Translations under genes and position numbers: made by a program
The notes under the pieces: model-generated
The model's database searches: none
Told to the model about the DNA's origin: nothing
The model's input: only the letters and a program-made list of their open reading frames with translations
Part shown: positions 15,028 through 24,800 of the stretch, one piece after another
Position numbering within the stretch: the first letter of the stretch is position 1
Layout of the letters: every line of letters starts with the position of its first letter
Assembly (NCBI GenBank): GCA_046594225.1
Contig: JBKJPW010000026.1
Coordinates: forward strand, 1-49,878
Origin: UBA4416 sp046594225
GTDB taxonomy: Bacteria > Bacteroidota > Bacteroidia > B-17B0 > Aurantibacillaceae
DNA length: 49,878 nucleotides
Direction: 5' to 3'

Positions 15028-15417
15028 CTATTTTCCTAAGTCGTCAAAGTTAACATCATCATTAGCTGAAGATGCTGTTTTGTTTGAGTAGGAAGTTTCT
15101 CCTTTGTCTGTATAAGACGATTCTCTATCAGTATACGCTTCTCTCTCAACAATAGGAGGCGCATTTTCTTTAATAACTTCAATCGATTCGTTTAATCCTT
15201 CCATGAATTTCTCGAAGTCTTCTTTGTATAAAAAGATTTTATGTTTTTCATACGTAAACTTACCATCCGATCCAAAGCGCTTTTTACTCTCTGTAATAGT
15301 TAAATAGTAATCGTTTCCTCTTGTAGATTTAACGTCGAAAAAATACGTGCGTTTTCCAGCTTTTACGGCTTTAGAAAATAAATCTTCTCTTTCTGTTCTT
15401 TCTATCTCTTCAGACAT
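15028..15417 (-). CDS. PUR-alpha-like nucleic-acid-binding protein (DUF3276)
   Basis: 129 residues. The N-terminal two-thirds (about 10-85) is one PUR repeat: F-KAVKAGKRTYFFDVK, DYYLTITESKKRF and KHKIFLYKEDFEKFMEGL form the four strands and helix of the fold. The tail is acidic and Ser/Tyr-rich and ends VNFDDLGK, typical of the Bacteroidota family. PUR proteins bind single-stranded DNA or RNA and may dimerise through this single repeat; a physiological role in Bacteroidota is not established. The gene is monocistronic between the palindromic terminator at 14946-14983 and the terminator of the upstream gene at 15511-15545. The length is normal. Confidence 0.9.
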   Translation of the reverse strand: MSEEIERTEREDLFSKAVKAGKRTYFFDVKSTRGNDYYLTITESKKRFGSDGKFTYEKHKIFLYKEDFEKFMEGLNESIEVIKENAPPIVEREAYTDRESSYTDKGETSYSNKTASSANDDVNFDDLGK

Positions 15418-15510
15418 GTCTTTATGGTTTTATAAGTACATAACAAATATTTACATTTTTTGTTGAAACTTGCTATACTGTTGAAAATTAGTTGATAAAT
15501 ATCAATCATT

Positions 15511-15545
15511 AAAAAAGCCCTCGTTTTACAACGAGGGCTTTTTTT
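15511..15545 (-). terminator. Rho-independent terminator of the M43 protease gene
   Basis: AAAAAAGCCCTCGTT and AACGAGGGCTTTTTT form a 15-bp stem with loop TTAC. It begins 12 bases after the protease stop on the minus strand and is followed by T's in that direction. Confidence 0.9.
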
Positions 15546-15557
15546 ACAACCTATTAT

Positions 15558-17723
15558 TTATTGGATGATTAATTTTTTAGAAACACGTTTGCTTTCTACG
15601 TCGATATTGATGATATAAACACCAGAAGCCAAATTACTATTTTGATTAATAATATAACTTATGTGTCCATCAGCATCAGATGTTTTAACACTTTGTTCTA
15701 AAATCCTGCCTGTAATGTCAATTACATTAATTTTTGCTGTTTGATTTTTAGTTGTATAAAAATCAAGTGTAGAGCTAGATGATGTAGGATTTGGGAAAAT
15801 ATTTAATGCAATAGACTGTTCTACTTCATTAATTCCTGTAGAAAGAACAGTTCCAGTTAAGTTAATTTGATCAACATAAATATTATTAGACCTTCCTACC
15901 ACTTTATCGCTAGTAAATGCAAAACGTAATTTAACGCTAGGTTTATTGTTTAAAACTGATAATAATGCAGGAGCATGTGATTTAAGAATCCACTGAGCAG
16001 CTGTTGGAACAAATGCTGTTGTTGTAGTTCCTCCAGAGGCAGAAGCCATAGCCGCTGTTGTAGGCACTCCAATAATACTTGACCAAGTACCACCACAATC
16101 TAATGAATACTGTACTTTAAATGTATCAGCCTGTGTTGCTGAACGTTTTGCATAAGCATAGTAGTAAGATAAAGTAATATTAGACGTTGTAGAGAAATCA
16201 TAAACCGGAGTTTCAAAAATATCTATATGTCCAGGAGTACTAGTTACAGAAGCATTATTGATATAAATACTCTTCGTAGTTGAATTTCCACCAGTAGCTG
16301 TATTTTGAATCCAAGTTGGAGAACCAGCATTATAATTTGTTACAGTAATACTTGTTGGCAATGTTGTTCCTTGAAAATCATAAGCTGATGGTAAAAAATT
16401 TCCGGAAGCTCCATTTAAAACAGTTACATAAGATGTTACTGTTTTTGTGCTGGTACCAGAAGTATTGGTTGCAGTTATAGCTACTGAGTATGTTCCAGGG
16501 GTAGCATAAGATACTACTTGTGATGTTGCTGTAGATGTTGCCGGAGTACCTCCTTGAAATATCCATGAAACACTTCCTGTTGTGCCAACTTGACTTAAAC
16601 TAGTATAAGTAAATGAATTACCAGCGCAAACAGCACGTTTATTGGATTCGAAATCAGCAACTGGAGAACAAGTATACCCCGAAGATATACCTGTCGACGT
16701 TAAATTAGTTGATGTCCATAAATTATTTCTACCAGCTGTTGCACTTGTTAAAGCAGCTCTCATTCTGGTAGTTTGTCCTTGAGTGAACATTTTAGGACAA
16801 GTAGAATAATCCATTATATTTTCAATATTATCATTTCCAGAAACATCACATGCATTACCTCCAACACTAGATGGACAAGTACTGAAATGACCTTCTGTAA
16901 GTGGTGTATCGCTAACGCCATCATTACCGCAACTTACTCCAGGTTGATTGGTTCCTCCCCAAACATGGGATAAGTTTAGCCAGTGTCCAATTTCATGACT
17001 TAATGTTCTTGAATCTGTAGGATTAGTTGTAGCTAACTGATTCCTCAACATTACTATAGCATCTGCTGATGTGCTAGGTGCACTACCAGGTAAATATGTA
17101 TATCCTCCAATATAAGAGCCGGTTGGAGGACAAGGATTAGATGGTCCAGAAATACAGTCAACAATATATACATTTAAGTATTGGTTAACCGGCCAACGAT
17201 TAGTGCCTGTTCCTGAATAGTTATATGCTGGTGATGTTTGACTCCAAGTTTGGTTATCACCATCATGACGAATAATACCATTTGTACATTTTCCTGTTGG
17301 GTCTCTTTTAGCTAAAGCAAATCTAATTTCAGAATCAACATACAATGATGAAAATGCGGGACTAATAGTACCAACATCTGATCCCATTTTAGCATAATCA
17401 TTATTTATATATGAAATCAAATTTTCAAAAGTTTGATCCGAAACTACCTGAGGTCCCATAATATGAAATACAACCGGAATTGTATATATGGGTACTGCAA
17501 CTTTAGCAGAATTTTTTATTCTATTTAATTCAGCAGTATAATCTAATTCTAATTGAGAGCTAATTAAATTGTATTTTGCTTTCAAGTTAGGGTCAGATTT
17601 AAAAGCTTCTTCCATAGCATCATATGTTGCGCAAGGAATTAAATTTGGGTCTCTCAATTGTTGAGCAACCGAGCTAAAGCCTAATAAGGCAACTCCTAAT
17701 ACTGTGAATAAATTTTTTTTCAT
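15558..17723 (-). CDS. T9SS-secreted M43 (pappalysin-like) zinc metalloprotease with PKD domain
   Basis: 721 residues from ATG 17723 (MKKNLF, signal peptide ending SVAQ); an ATG two codons upstream at 17729 is also possible. The metzincin zinc site HEIGHWLNLSH is at about residues 243-253 and the Met-turn at NIMDYS. The CSGNDN-type cysteines and the N-terminal IYTIPVVFHI strand are typical of the cytophagalysin/ulilysin group. A PKD-like Ig domain follows (about 355-440, SWIFQGGTPA..YATPGTYSVAITATN), then a beta-sandwich region (about 450-630). A type A T9SS C-terminal domain ends the protein (about 640-721, IFPNPTSS ... GVYIINI ... KKLIIQ). It should be exported through T9SS and digest extracellular protein. 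A second M43 protease lies at 36209-37525. Confidence 0.92.
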   Translation of the reverse strand: MKKNLFTVLGVALLGFSSVAQQLRDPNLIPCATYDAMEEAFKSDPNLKAKYNLISSQLELDYTAELNRIKNSAKVAVPIYTIPVVFHIMGPQVVSDQTFENLISYINNDYAKMGSDVGTISPAFSSLYVDSEIRFALAKRDPTGKCTNGIIRHDGDNQTWSQTSPAYNYSGTGTNRWPVNQYLNVYIVDCISGPSNPCPPTGSYIGGYTYLPGSAPSTSADAIVMLRNQLATTNPTDSRTLSHEIGHWLNLSHVWGGTNQPGVSCGNDGVSDTPLTEGHFSTCPSSVGGNACDVSGNDNIENIMDYSTCPKMFTQGQTTRMRAALTSATAGRNNLWTSTNLTSTGISSGYTCSPVADFESNKRAVCAGNSFTYTSLSQVGTTGSVSWIFQGGTPATSTATSQVVSYATPGTYSVAITATNTSGTSTKTVTSYVTVLNGASGNFLPSAYDFQGTTLPTSITVTNYNAGSPTWIQNTATGGNSTTKSIYINNASVTSTPGHIDIFETPVYDFSTTSNITLSYYYAYAKRSATQADTFKVQYSLDCGGTWSSIIGVPTTAAMASASGGTTTTAFVPTAAQWILKSHAPALLSVLNNKPSVKLRFAFTSDKVVGRSNNIYVDQINLTGTVLSTGINEVEQSIALNIFPNPTSSSSTLDFYTTKNQTAKINVIDITGRILEQSVKTSDADGHISYIINQNSNLASGVYIINIDVESKRVSKKLIIQ

Positions 17724-17809
17724 GAGCATTTTATTAAATTCGTAATTGTGTATGTATTTAATTTAGATATTTAAAGTTAGTAAATTGAATTTTAAAAATC
17801 AATATTTTT

Positions 17810-17817
17810 CAAATATA
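17810..17817 (-). promoter_or_regulatory. Putative -7 promoter element for the M43 protease gene
   Basis: Minus-strand TATATTTG lies between the SPFH gene stop and the protease start, about 87 bases from the ATG. No -33 box is clear, and AT-rich DNA makes chance matches likely. Confidence 0.35.
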
Positions 17818-17830
17818 ATCGGCAAATCTG

Positions 17831-18757
17831 TTATTTTTTTGGATTAATATCCATTTGATTCAAAGCCATCATCTGTTTCATAGTTTTATCCATTCCTTCA
17901 ACGCTTCCATCTAAGAAAATAACATTTCCTTTTCCTTCTTGTGCAAAGTTTTTAACGGCTTCCGTCCACATACTAAATAAAATTAACGACGAATCTAATT
18001 TTGCTCCTTCCATTTCTTTAGCAGCACCAGCCATACCTTTAGCTACTTCTTGGCGGAATAAGGCAATACCTTCTCCTTTTAATTGAGAGGCGTCTTTTTC
18101 GGCTTGAGCAGAAATTTTAATGAAGTTCCCTTCTGCTTCTGCTGCTTTTGTACGAGTAATTAATAAAGCTTGTCCTTCGTTTTCGGCTGCCGCTTTTAAA
18201 TTATTACTAGCAACCACTTTTGCCATCGAACGCATTACTTCTTCATCAAAAGTAATATCATTTAACTGTAAATCTATTAAGTGATAACCCCACTCTTCCA
18301 ACATCACATCTAATTGTTCTTTTACCGCTTCAACAATATCTCTTCTTAAAGATAATACTTCTGATTGTTTTTTAGTTGCCACAAAAGCTCTTACCGAACC
18401 TTCGATAGAACGCACTAATGCTTGCATTAAGTTTTTATCATCAACAAACTTAAAAGCTACATTTTTGATAGACTCTTCTTGTTGGTTAACCACTGCATAT
18501 AATAACATGGCTGTAAAATTTACATTTGCTTGATCAATGGTAACCGCCTGAAAGCCCAATTCGGCACTACGGTTTTGAATTGAAATTTTACGATATACTT
18601 TTTCAATAAAAGGAATCTTCATACTTAAGCCTGGTGTTAGTATTCTTCTATACTTTCCAAATACAGTAATAACAGCAACCGTTCCTTGTTGAACAGTCAC
18701 AAAGCTTAAAAAAATCATCAATAATCCGAAGACTAGAATAAAAATAATAAATGGCAT
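17831..18757 (-). CDS. SPFH/band-7 membrane protein (stomatin/HflK-like)
   Basis: 308 residues. An N-terminal membrane anchor (1-22, IIFILVFGLLMIFLSFV) precedes a band-7 domain (about 23-190: QQGTVAVITVFGKYRRILTPG, then IPFIEKVYRKISIQNR). A helical region rich in Ala, Glu and Lys follows (about 190-260, AAAENEGQALLITRTKAAEAEG), typical of SPFH oligomers. Such proteins build large cages on the membrane that organise lipids or restrain FtsH-like proteases. No NfeD partner gene is adjacent, so its client cannot be told from context. The gene is divergent from the TPR gene at 18823 with about 65 bases between them, so their promoters must be closely packed or overlapping. Confidence 0.9.
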   Translation of the reverse strand: MPFIIFILVFGLLMIFLSFVTVQQGTVAVITVFGKYRRILTPGLSMKIPFIEKVYRKISIQNRSAELGFQAVTIDQANVNFTAMLLYAVVNQQEESIKNVAFKFVDDKNLMQALVRSIEGSVRAFVATKKQSEVLSLRRDIVEAVKEQLDVMLEEWGYHLIDLQLNDITFDEEVMRSMAKVVASNNLKAAAENEGQALLITRTKAAEAEGNFIKISAQAEKDASQLKGEGIALFRQEVAKGMAGAAKEMEGAKLDSSLILFSMWTEAVKNFAQEGKGNVIFLDGSVEGMDKTMKQMMALNQMDINPKK

Positions 18758-18822
18758 AATTTTTAATATTAAATTGTTTACGTAAATTTAGTCATCCAAA
18801 ACAAAAAACAAAATATTTTTTG

Positions 18823-19875
18823 ATGAACGGTATCAAACCTTTAATACTTACAATATTTGTTTTTTTTTATTCTAGCTTCTGTTTGTCTCAAAAAGACACT
18901 TCAAAAAACGCCGAAGTTAGCATCTACAAAGAAGCCTGCAAGTTAGTTGACTCAGCTAAATACAAAGATGCTATTGCATTATTAAAAAAAGCCATTAAAC
19001 TAAACCCTGATTATACCGAAGCTTTTAATAAAATGGCTATGGCAAAATTAAAATTAGAAGATTATAAGGGTGCCGAAAAAGATTTACAGGCTGCTCAAAA
19101 AATAACACCTGATAACTTCGAGAGTCAAAAAACAATGGTTATTTTATATTATGAAACAAAAAGATATAAAGAAGCCAAAGCGACTCTTGATTCAGCTATT
19201 CAATTAAATGTAGATGATGCTGAACTTTTTTATTACCAAGCTAAGTTAATGTTCGACGGCAAAGCCTTCAAGCCTGCGCTAGATGCTTGTTTAAGAGCCA
19301 TAGATTTAAAGCCAAAATATTTAGATGTATTGTATTTGAGAGGCGAAATACGTTTTGCTTTAAAAGAGTACGCTTATTGTATTAAGGAATTATCGGAAGC
19401 TATCAAAATTATGCCTGTTGAAAATCCAAATTATAATGCCTATAAAACAAGAGCCAAAGCTCGCTTTGAAGCAAGAGACTATAAAAATGCCATTAGTGAT
19501 TGGAATGTATATTTAGAATCTTTTCCTGATGAAGAAGGAGCCCTTGTATCTCGTGGCGCATGTAAAATTGAAACGGCTGATAATACAGGTGCCATAGTTG
19601 ATTTTGATGCTGCCATTAAATTAAACGCTAAAAATCCAGTAAGCTATAATTACAGGGGTGTAGCAAAAGGAGAAAGCCGTCAGTTTGTAGAAGCCTTAAA
19701 AGATTTTGATTATTCTATTAAGTTAAAATATGATTATGCGGCTGCTTTTGTAAACCGTGCAGCTGTTAAATTTGCCAGTAAAGACAAGCATGGAGCCTGC
19801 GATGATTTAAATAAAGCAGATAGTTTGGGAGATGAAATGGCAATTAAGTTAATTGAAACCTATTGTAAACAATAA
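18823..19875 (+). CDS. Exported TPR-repeat protein
   Basis: 350 residues from ATG 18823; a TTG one codon earlier is possible. The signal peptide (1-22, FVFFYSSFCLSQ) is followed by about eight tetratricopeptide repeats covering nearly the whole protein (for example YTEAFNKMAMAKLKLEDYKG and AAAFVNRAAVKFASKDKHG). No enzymatic domain is present. The repeats with DALKDFDYSIKLK spacing resemble Sel1/TPR scaffolds of the Bacteroidota periplasm. It probably mediates protein-protein contacts; the partner is unknown. It is separated from the following queD-like gene by a 90-base spacer that contains a 12-bp inverted repeat. Confidence 0.8.
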   Translation: MNGIKPLILTIFVFFYSSFCLSQKDTSKNAEVSIYKEACKLVDSAKYKDAIALLKKAIKLNPDYTEAFNKMAMAKLKLEDYKGAEKDLQAAQKITPDNFESQKTMVILYYETKRYKEAKATLDSAIQLNVDDAELFYYQAKLMFDGKAFKPALDACLRAIDLKPKYLDVLYLRGEIRFALKEYAYCIKELSEAIKIMPVENPNYNAYKTRAKARFEARDYKNAISDWNVYLESFPDEEGALVSRGACKIETADNTGAIVDFDAAIKLNAKNPVSYNYRGVAKGESRQFVEALKDFDYSIKLKYDYAAAFVNRAAVKFASKDKHGACDDLNKADSLGDEMAIKLIETYCKQ

Positions 19876-19893
19876 ATAAAATAGAACAATATT

Positions 19894-19958
19894 ATTAGTT
19901 GTTGGTTATTTGAAAACAGACTATCTTTATATCTTACAACTTATCTCCAACAACTAAT
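19894..19958. repeat. 12-bp perfect inverted repeat upstream of the queD-like gene
   Basis: ATTAGTTGTTGG (19894-19905) and CCAACAACTAAT (19947-19958) are perfect inverted copies around a 41-base AT-rich loop, ending 7 bases before the ATG. It could be a leader structure, an operator, or a dispersed GTTGTTGG-type repeat. It does not match the preQ1 riboswitch consensus as I remember it. Confidence 0.5.
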
Positions 19959-19965
19959 AAATTTT

Positions 19966-20376
19966 ATGAGAACTGCCGTATTTAGAAAAGCCAATTTTAA
20001 TTCGGCTCACCGATTAAATAACCCTTTGTTTGATGCGCAAAAAAATGCAGAGGTTTTTGGTTTATGCAATAATCCAAATTTCCATGGTCACAATTACGAT
20101 TTAATTGTGAAACTGGTTGGTGAAGTAAATGAAGAAACTGGATATGTGTTTGATTTAAAACTATTGAAAGAAATTATTAAAGACGAAATTATTGAGCGTT
20201 TTGATCACAAAAATTTAAATTTAGATACCGTTGAATTTAAAACCTTAAATCCTACTGCCGAAAATATTGCTCGAGTTATTTACGAATTATTGAGAGTAAA
20301 AATTGACATGAATTTTGATTTAGAAATCACCTTATACGAAACGCCTCGCAATTATGTTGTGTATCCTGTAAAGTAA
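19966..20376 (+). CDS. queD: 6-carboxy/pyruvoyl-tetrahydropterin synthase family enzyme (QueD-like)
   Basis: 136 residues, a complete PTPS/QueD fold. Zinc ligands are His15 (FNSAHRL), His40 and His42 (NFHGHNYD). Cys34 sits at the catalytic cysteine position, FDHKNLN supplies the catalytic His, and the C-terminal LYETPRNY supplies the pterin-anchoring Glu. In bacteria this family usually converts dihydroneopterin triphosphate to 6-carboxy-tetrahydropterin, the first committed step to preQ0 and queuosine. Some members make pyruvoyl-tetrahydropterin instead, and the sequence alone does not exclude that. Its stop shares one base with the start of the M15 dipeptidase gene. A queuosine-precursor transporter lies 741 bases further on, which supports the queuosine reading. 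Confidence 0.88.
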   Translation: MRTAVFRKANFNSAHRLNNPLFDAQKNAEVFGLCNNPNFHGHNYDLIVKLVGEVNEETGYVFDLKLLKEIIKDEIIERFDHKNLNLDTVEFKTLNPTAENIARVIYELLRVKIDMNFDLEITLYETPRNYVVYPVK

Positions 20377-21116
20377 TGAAGCATCTTATTATTGTTTTAT
20401 TTTTGTTTTTGTGGGGTTGTTCAACCAATACCCAGCAAGGTAATTACACCGTAAAACAAGAACCAGCGTTACAGTTAACTAAAGAGCATATAAAAGTATA
20501 CGATACCAGTGCTTTAGAGCATCTTTTTATTGAGAAAAAACTAGTAAATATTAGTTCACTGGATTCTAATATTAGAGTTGTACTCCACTACTCTACAGCT
20601 CACAACTTTTTAAATAAAGCATTATATAAAGGATTAACTGATTGCTATTTGCCTTGTGAAGTGGCTATTAAATTATGTAATGCTCAATATTTTCTAAACA
20701 TTCAATATCCAAATTATCACCTCATTATATTTGATGCTGTGAGGCCTTTACATATACAAAAACAAATGTGGGACGAATTAAATATGCCAACCAAAGAAAA
20801 AATAAATTACCTGGCTCATCCCAATGATATATCCTTGCACAATTATGGAGCAGCTGTGGATATTGGTATTATTGGCGACAATGATGTATTGCTAGATATG
20901 GGCACTCCGTTTGATTTTTTTGGAGAACTTAGCGAGCCAAAAAAAGAAAAGCAATTTATTTTAGATGGAACATTATCTAAACAAGCTTTAGCTAATAGAT
21001 TATTATTGAGAAATGTGATGATAAAAGCTGGATTTTTAACCATTACTACCGAATGGTGGCATTTTAATTCAACCACCAAAATTATTGCAGCTACAAAATA
21101 TGAACTGATAGAATAA
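20376..21116 (+). CDS. VanX/DdpX-type D-Ala-D-Ala dipeptidase lipoprotein (peptidase M15D)
   Basis: 246 residues. The N-terminus is a lipoprotein signal (LIIVLFLFLWGC, lipidated Cys15). Zinc and catalytic motifs of family M15D are present: SLHNYGAAVDI (His155, Asp162), EWWHF (Glu226, His229) and the AVRP arginine (Arg123). The enzyme should cleave D-Ala-D-Ala or related dipeptides at the cell envelope. In Bacteroidota such proteins are generally part of peptidoglycan recycling rather than vancomycin resistance, and no vanH/vanA is nearby. Its ATG overlaps the queD-like stop (TAATG), so the two are translationally coupled. It meets the convergent transporter gene with no spacer. Confidence 0.88.
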   Translation: MKHLIIVLFLFLWGCSTNTQQGNYTVKQEPALQLTKEHIKVYDTSALEHLFIEKKLVNISSLDSNIRVVLHYSTAHNFLNKALYKGLTDCYLPCEVAIKLCNAQYFLNIQYPNYHLIIFDAVRPLHIQKQMWDELNMPTKEKINYLAHPNDISLHNYGAAVDIGIIGDNDVLLDMGTPFDFFGELSEPKKEKQFILDGTLSKQALANRLLLRNVMIKAGFLTITTEWWHFNSTTKIIAATKYELIE

Positions 21117-21782
21117 CTAAATAGTAACTGTCGTATGCTTTTTCAAGTATTTACCAATCACATAATGTCCTAAATAAATCATTGGTATTAAAGCTAAAGC
21201 TACTAATAATTTAAACGCGTAGCCCCAACTGGCATTCACCAGAAATTCTGAGAAAGGCCATTTACCAGGCAAAACAAAAGCAATAAACTGAACAACAAAG
21301 GTATCTATTAATTGGCTTACCATAGTACTACCTGTGGCTCTTAGCCAAATATGCTTATCACCCGTTAGTTTTTTAAACGACCAAAACACATACACATCAA
21401 CTAGTTGCGATAATAAAAATGCAATAATACTTCCCACTATAATCCATTGTGATTGTCCAAACACAGTACTAAAAACACTATCAGGCACAGGAGAAAAAGA
21501 GGTTGCTGGAATATTTAAAGCAACCGACAAAATAATAAACGTAAACGAAATTAATCCAACAGTAATGTAGGTTAATTTTCTCACACCGTCTTTTCCATAG
21601 TATTCATTAATTAAATCTGTTAATAAAAATATAACAGGCCATAAAATAATACCGATGCTTTGAGTAAATAATCCAAAAAACTGAACCAATTTACCCCCTA
21701 TTAATTCAGCAACAATAGCATTGGTTATAAAAAAACCTGCAAGTACCAAAAACACAATGTCTTTTCTGCTTTTTAAATCCAC
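21117..21782 (-). CDS. yhhQ: Queuosine-precursor transporter (YhhQ / DUF165 family)
   Basis: 221 residues with six hydrophobic segments. It has the family marks LIGGKLVQFFG, WPVIFLLTDLINEYYGKDGVRK (split across two helices) and DTFVVQFIAFVLPG. YhhQ proteins import preQ0/preQ1 for queuosine synthesis. It is convergent with, and directly abuts, the queD-like/dipeptidase pair, so the region holds both a de novo synthesis gene and a salvage gene for the same modified nucleoside. The start at 21782 (MDLKSRKD) gives a short cytoplasmic N-terminus, as usual. No terminator separates it from the convergent gene. Confidence 0.88.
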   Translation of the reverse strand: MDLKSRKDIVFLVLAGFFITNAIVAELIGGKLVQFFGLFTQSIGIILWPVIFLLTDLINEYYGKDGVRKLTYITVGLISFTFIILSVALNIPATSFSPVPDSVFSTVFGQSQWIIVGSIIAFLLSQLVDVYVFWSFKKLTGDKHIWLRATGSTMVSQLIDTFVVQFIAFVLPGKWPFSEFLVNASWGYAFKLLVALALIPMIYLGHYVIGKYLKKHTTVTI

Positions 21783-21856
21783 TCTTAATAAAGTTTTTAC
21801 AAGATTATAAAAAATAACTCTCGTTTACACATTTTTATTAAATTTATACACTTATA

Positions 21857-24800
21857 ATGTTTCTTAAAAACAATTCAAATATAAAATTGTTCTGGTGTTC
21901 GCTAATATATCTATTAGCGTTTTCTTTTGGCTATTCTCAAAATATTAAATTTAAACGCTTAAGTATTGATGAGGGTTTATCGGCTGTTACAGTAAATACT
22001 ATTTATCAAGATTCACAGGATTTTATTTGGATTGGAACTCAAGATGGATTAAACCGATATGATGGTTATCACTTTAAGTCTTTTAAAAATGACCCATTTA
22101 ATCCTAAAAGTATATCATCAAATGATGTAAAATGCATTTTAGAAGATACAAAAGGAACTCTTTATTTTGGAACTAATGGAGGTGGATTATCCGTATTCAA
22201 TAAATATTCTGAAACGTTTACCAATTATAGAGCTGGTTTAAATGTTAATTCTTTATCAAACAATGTTGTAAAAGATATTATTGAAATTAATGAAAATGAA
22301 TTGCTGATTTCTACTATTAATGGTCTTAATCTATTTGATAAAGTTAATAAAACGTTTAAACACATTGTATACAATAATCAAGAAATAGCATTCACTAAAT
22401 TTTTTAAAGATTCTTATGGCAATATTTGGATTGGCTCAAGTGCGAATTACATCTTTGAGTATGATACTAAAAATAATAAACTAATTAATTACGAGTTACC
22501 GAATCGTTTTTTAGAAACGGATAATGTAAATAATACTATTGGTTCGAGAAGAAAAACCATATATAACATGACTCAAAAAAAGGGGAATTTAATATGTGGT
22601 TCAGATGGTGGTTTATTGTTTTTTGATATTAATAAGAGAGCGTTTAACAATGTGTTTAACTTTGATGAAACAAATAGATACAATAATCGAGTAAAATGTT
22701 TTTCTCAAACTCAAGATTCAACACAACTTATGTTTGGAACATGGGGAGGATTGGTGAAATTAAACCTCACCAACTTCTCATACAATATTGAAAAAAAGAG
22801 CGAAACCTCCATTAATTCTCTATCAAGTGATAAAATATCTTGTATTTTCAAAGATAAGCAAAGTAACTTATGGGTAGGAACCGAAGAAAATGGCTTAAAT
22901 ATTTATTTTAATTCTCTCAATAAATTTCCACTCTATAATAAAAGTAACGGCTTAGAAAATGATTTTATTTATTCAATTTACCAATTAAACAATAAAAACA
23001 TTTTAATTGGCACAGAAGATGGATTATATAATTTGAATCCACAAACCAATGTTGTTTCTAATTACAATGCTCTTTTGAAAAAATATGAAATCAATACAGT
23101 ACTAAGTTTATTGGAAGATAATCAAGGAAATATATGGATAGGAAGCTATGGGCAAGGCATTATTATTTACAATCCCATCACAAAAAAAGAAACTAAAATT
23201 TTAGCAGATAAAAATTTTGGTGGCACCGTCATGAAAATGATTCAAGATAAATCAGGCATTGTTTGGGTTGCCACCTATAAAGATGGTTTATACTCTATTA
23301 ATCCAAATACATTATCTATTAGTCGTTATACTACAATGCAAGGCTTGTCGTCGAACAATATTTATTTTGTATACGAAAACAAAGAAGACAACACCTTAAT
23401 TGTTGGAACTGATGGCGGTGGATTATGTATTTTAAATTTTATTAATGGTGCCGAAAAACCTTTTGTAACTGTATTTAAACACATTGATAATAGAAATTCC
23501 ATTAGCTCAAATAGTATTAATAATATATACAAAGGCAAGGATGGTTTATTTTGGATTGCCACTAGTAATGGATTAAATAAATTCGATTTAAAAAAGAAAA
23601 ACTTTACGGTATATACCGAAAAAGATGGTTTACCAAATAGTTATATCTATGATGTCATTCCTGATAAGGATAATAATTTATGGTTACCTAGTAATTTTGG
23701 TTTAACTAAATTTAATCCTAACACTAAAAATGAAAGTGGCTCTGCTTTCAAAAACTACAATACCAATGATGGTTTACAAGCCAGAGAATTTAATCAAGGA
23801 GCTTCTTTCCTTTGTAAAGACGGGAAAATTTTGGTAGGTGGGATTAATGGTTTAAATTTCTTTGACCCATTATTAATAAAAGAAAGTAAGATCACACCAA
23901 ACTCTTATATTTATTCTTACTCACGACAAGGAAAAGATATTAATACAGATTCTAGTATTATCTACAATCATAATTTAGAACTGACTTATAAAGAAAACTA
24001 CTTTACATTTGAGTTAGTAGCATTAGATTATGTATCTATTGAGAAAACGAAATTTATGTATTATCTCGAAGGTTATGATAAAGATTGGTCCTCTCCTACT
24101 TCCGTAAGATATGTATCTTATACAGAATTGCCAGGAGGTGATTACACCTTTAAAGTAAAAGCAACTAATTGCGATGGTGTTTGGAATGAAACTCCCAGAG
24201 AAATAAAAATAAAGGTTATTCCACCATGGTGGCGAACCACTTGGTTTTATATTCTGGCTGCTATTCTATCTACCGCCTTAATATTTGGTTTTATCAGTTA
24301 CCGAACAAACTCCATAAAAAAAGAAAATAAAATTCTTGAAAATAAAGTATCAGAAAGAACGAAAGAATTAGCTGAAAAAAATAGAGATATAACAAGTAGT
24401 ATTGAATATGCAAAACGTATTCAGGAAGCTATTTTACCATCTAAGGATTTAATTTTCTCTAAATTAAAGAATGCCTTTATTTTATATAAACCAAAAGATA
24501 TTGTAAGTGGCGATTTTTATTGGTTTGGCGAAAAAGCTGATTATAAAATTATAGCTGTAGTAGATTGTACGGGACATGGCGTGCCAGGTGCATTTATGAG
24601 TATGATTGGGCATAATTTATTAAATCAAATTGTTTCCGAAAAAGGCTTTTATGACCCTGGAAAGATACTAGAAGAGTTACATAAAGGCGTTCAAGCTGCA
24701 TTAAAACAAGGGCATAATGATGTTGATACCAACGATGGAATGGACGTGGCGTTGATGGCTTTAAATACGGAAACCAGAGAATGCCTGTGGGCTGGAGCCT

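Noticed and set aside
20376..21116. Vancomycin-resistance dipeptidase (VanX)
   Set aside because: The fold and motifs match M15D, but no vanH/vanA/vanR/vanS genes are nearby, and the gene is coupled to queD; a cell-wall recycling role is more likely.
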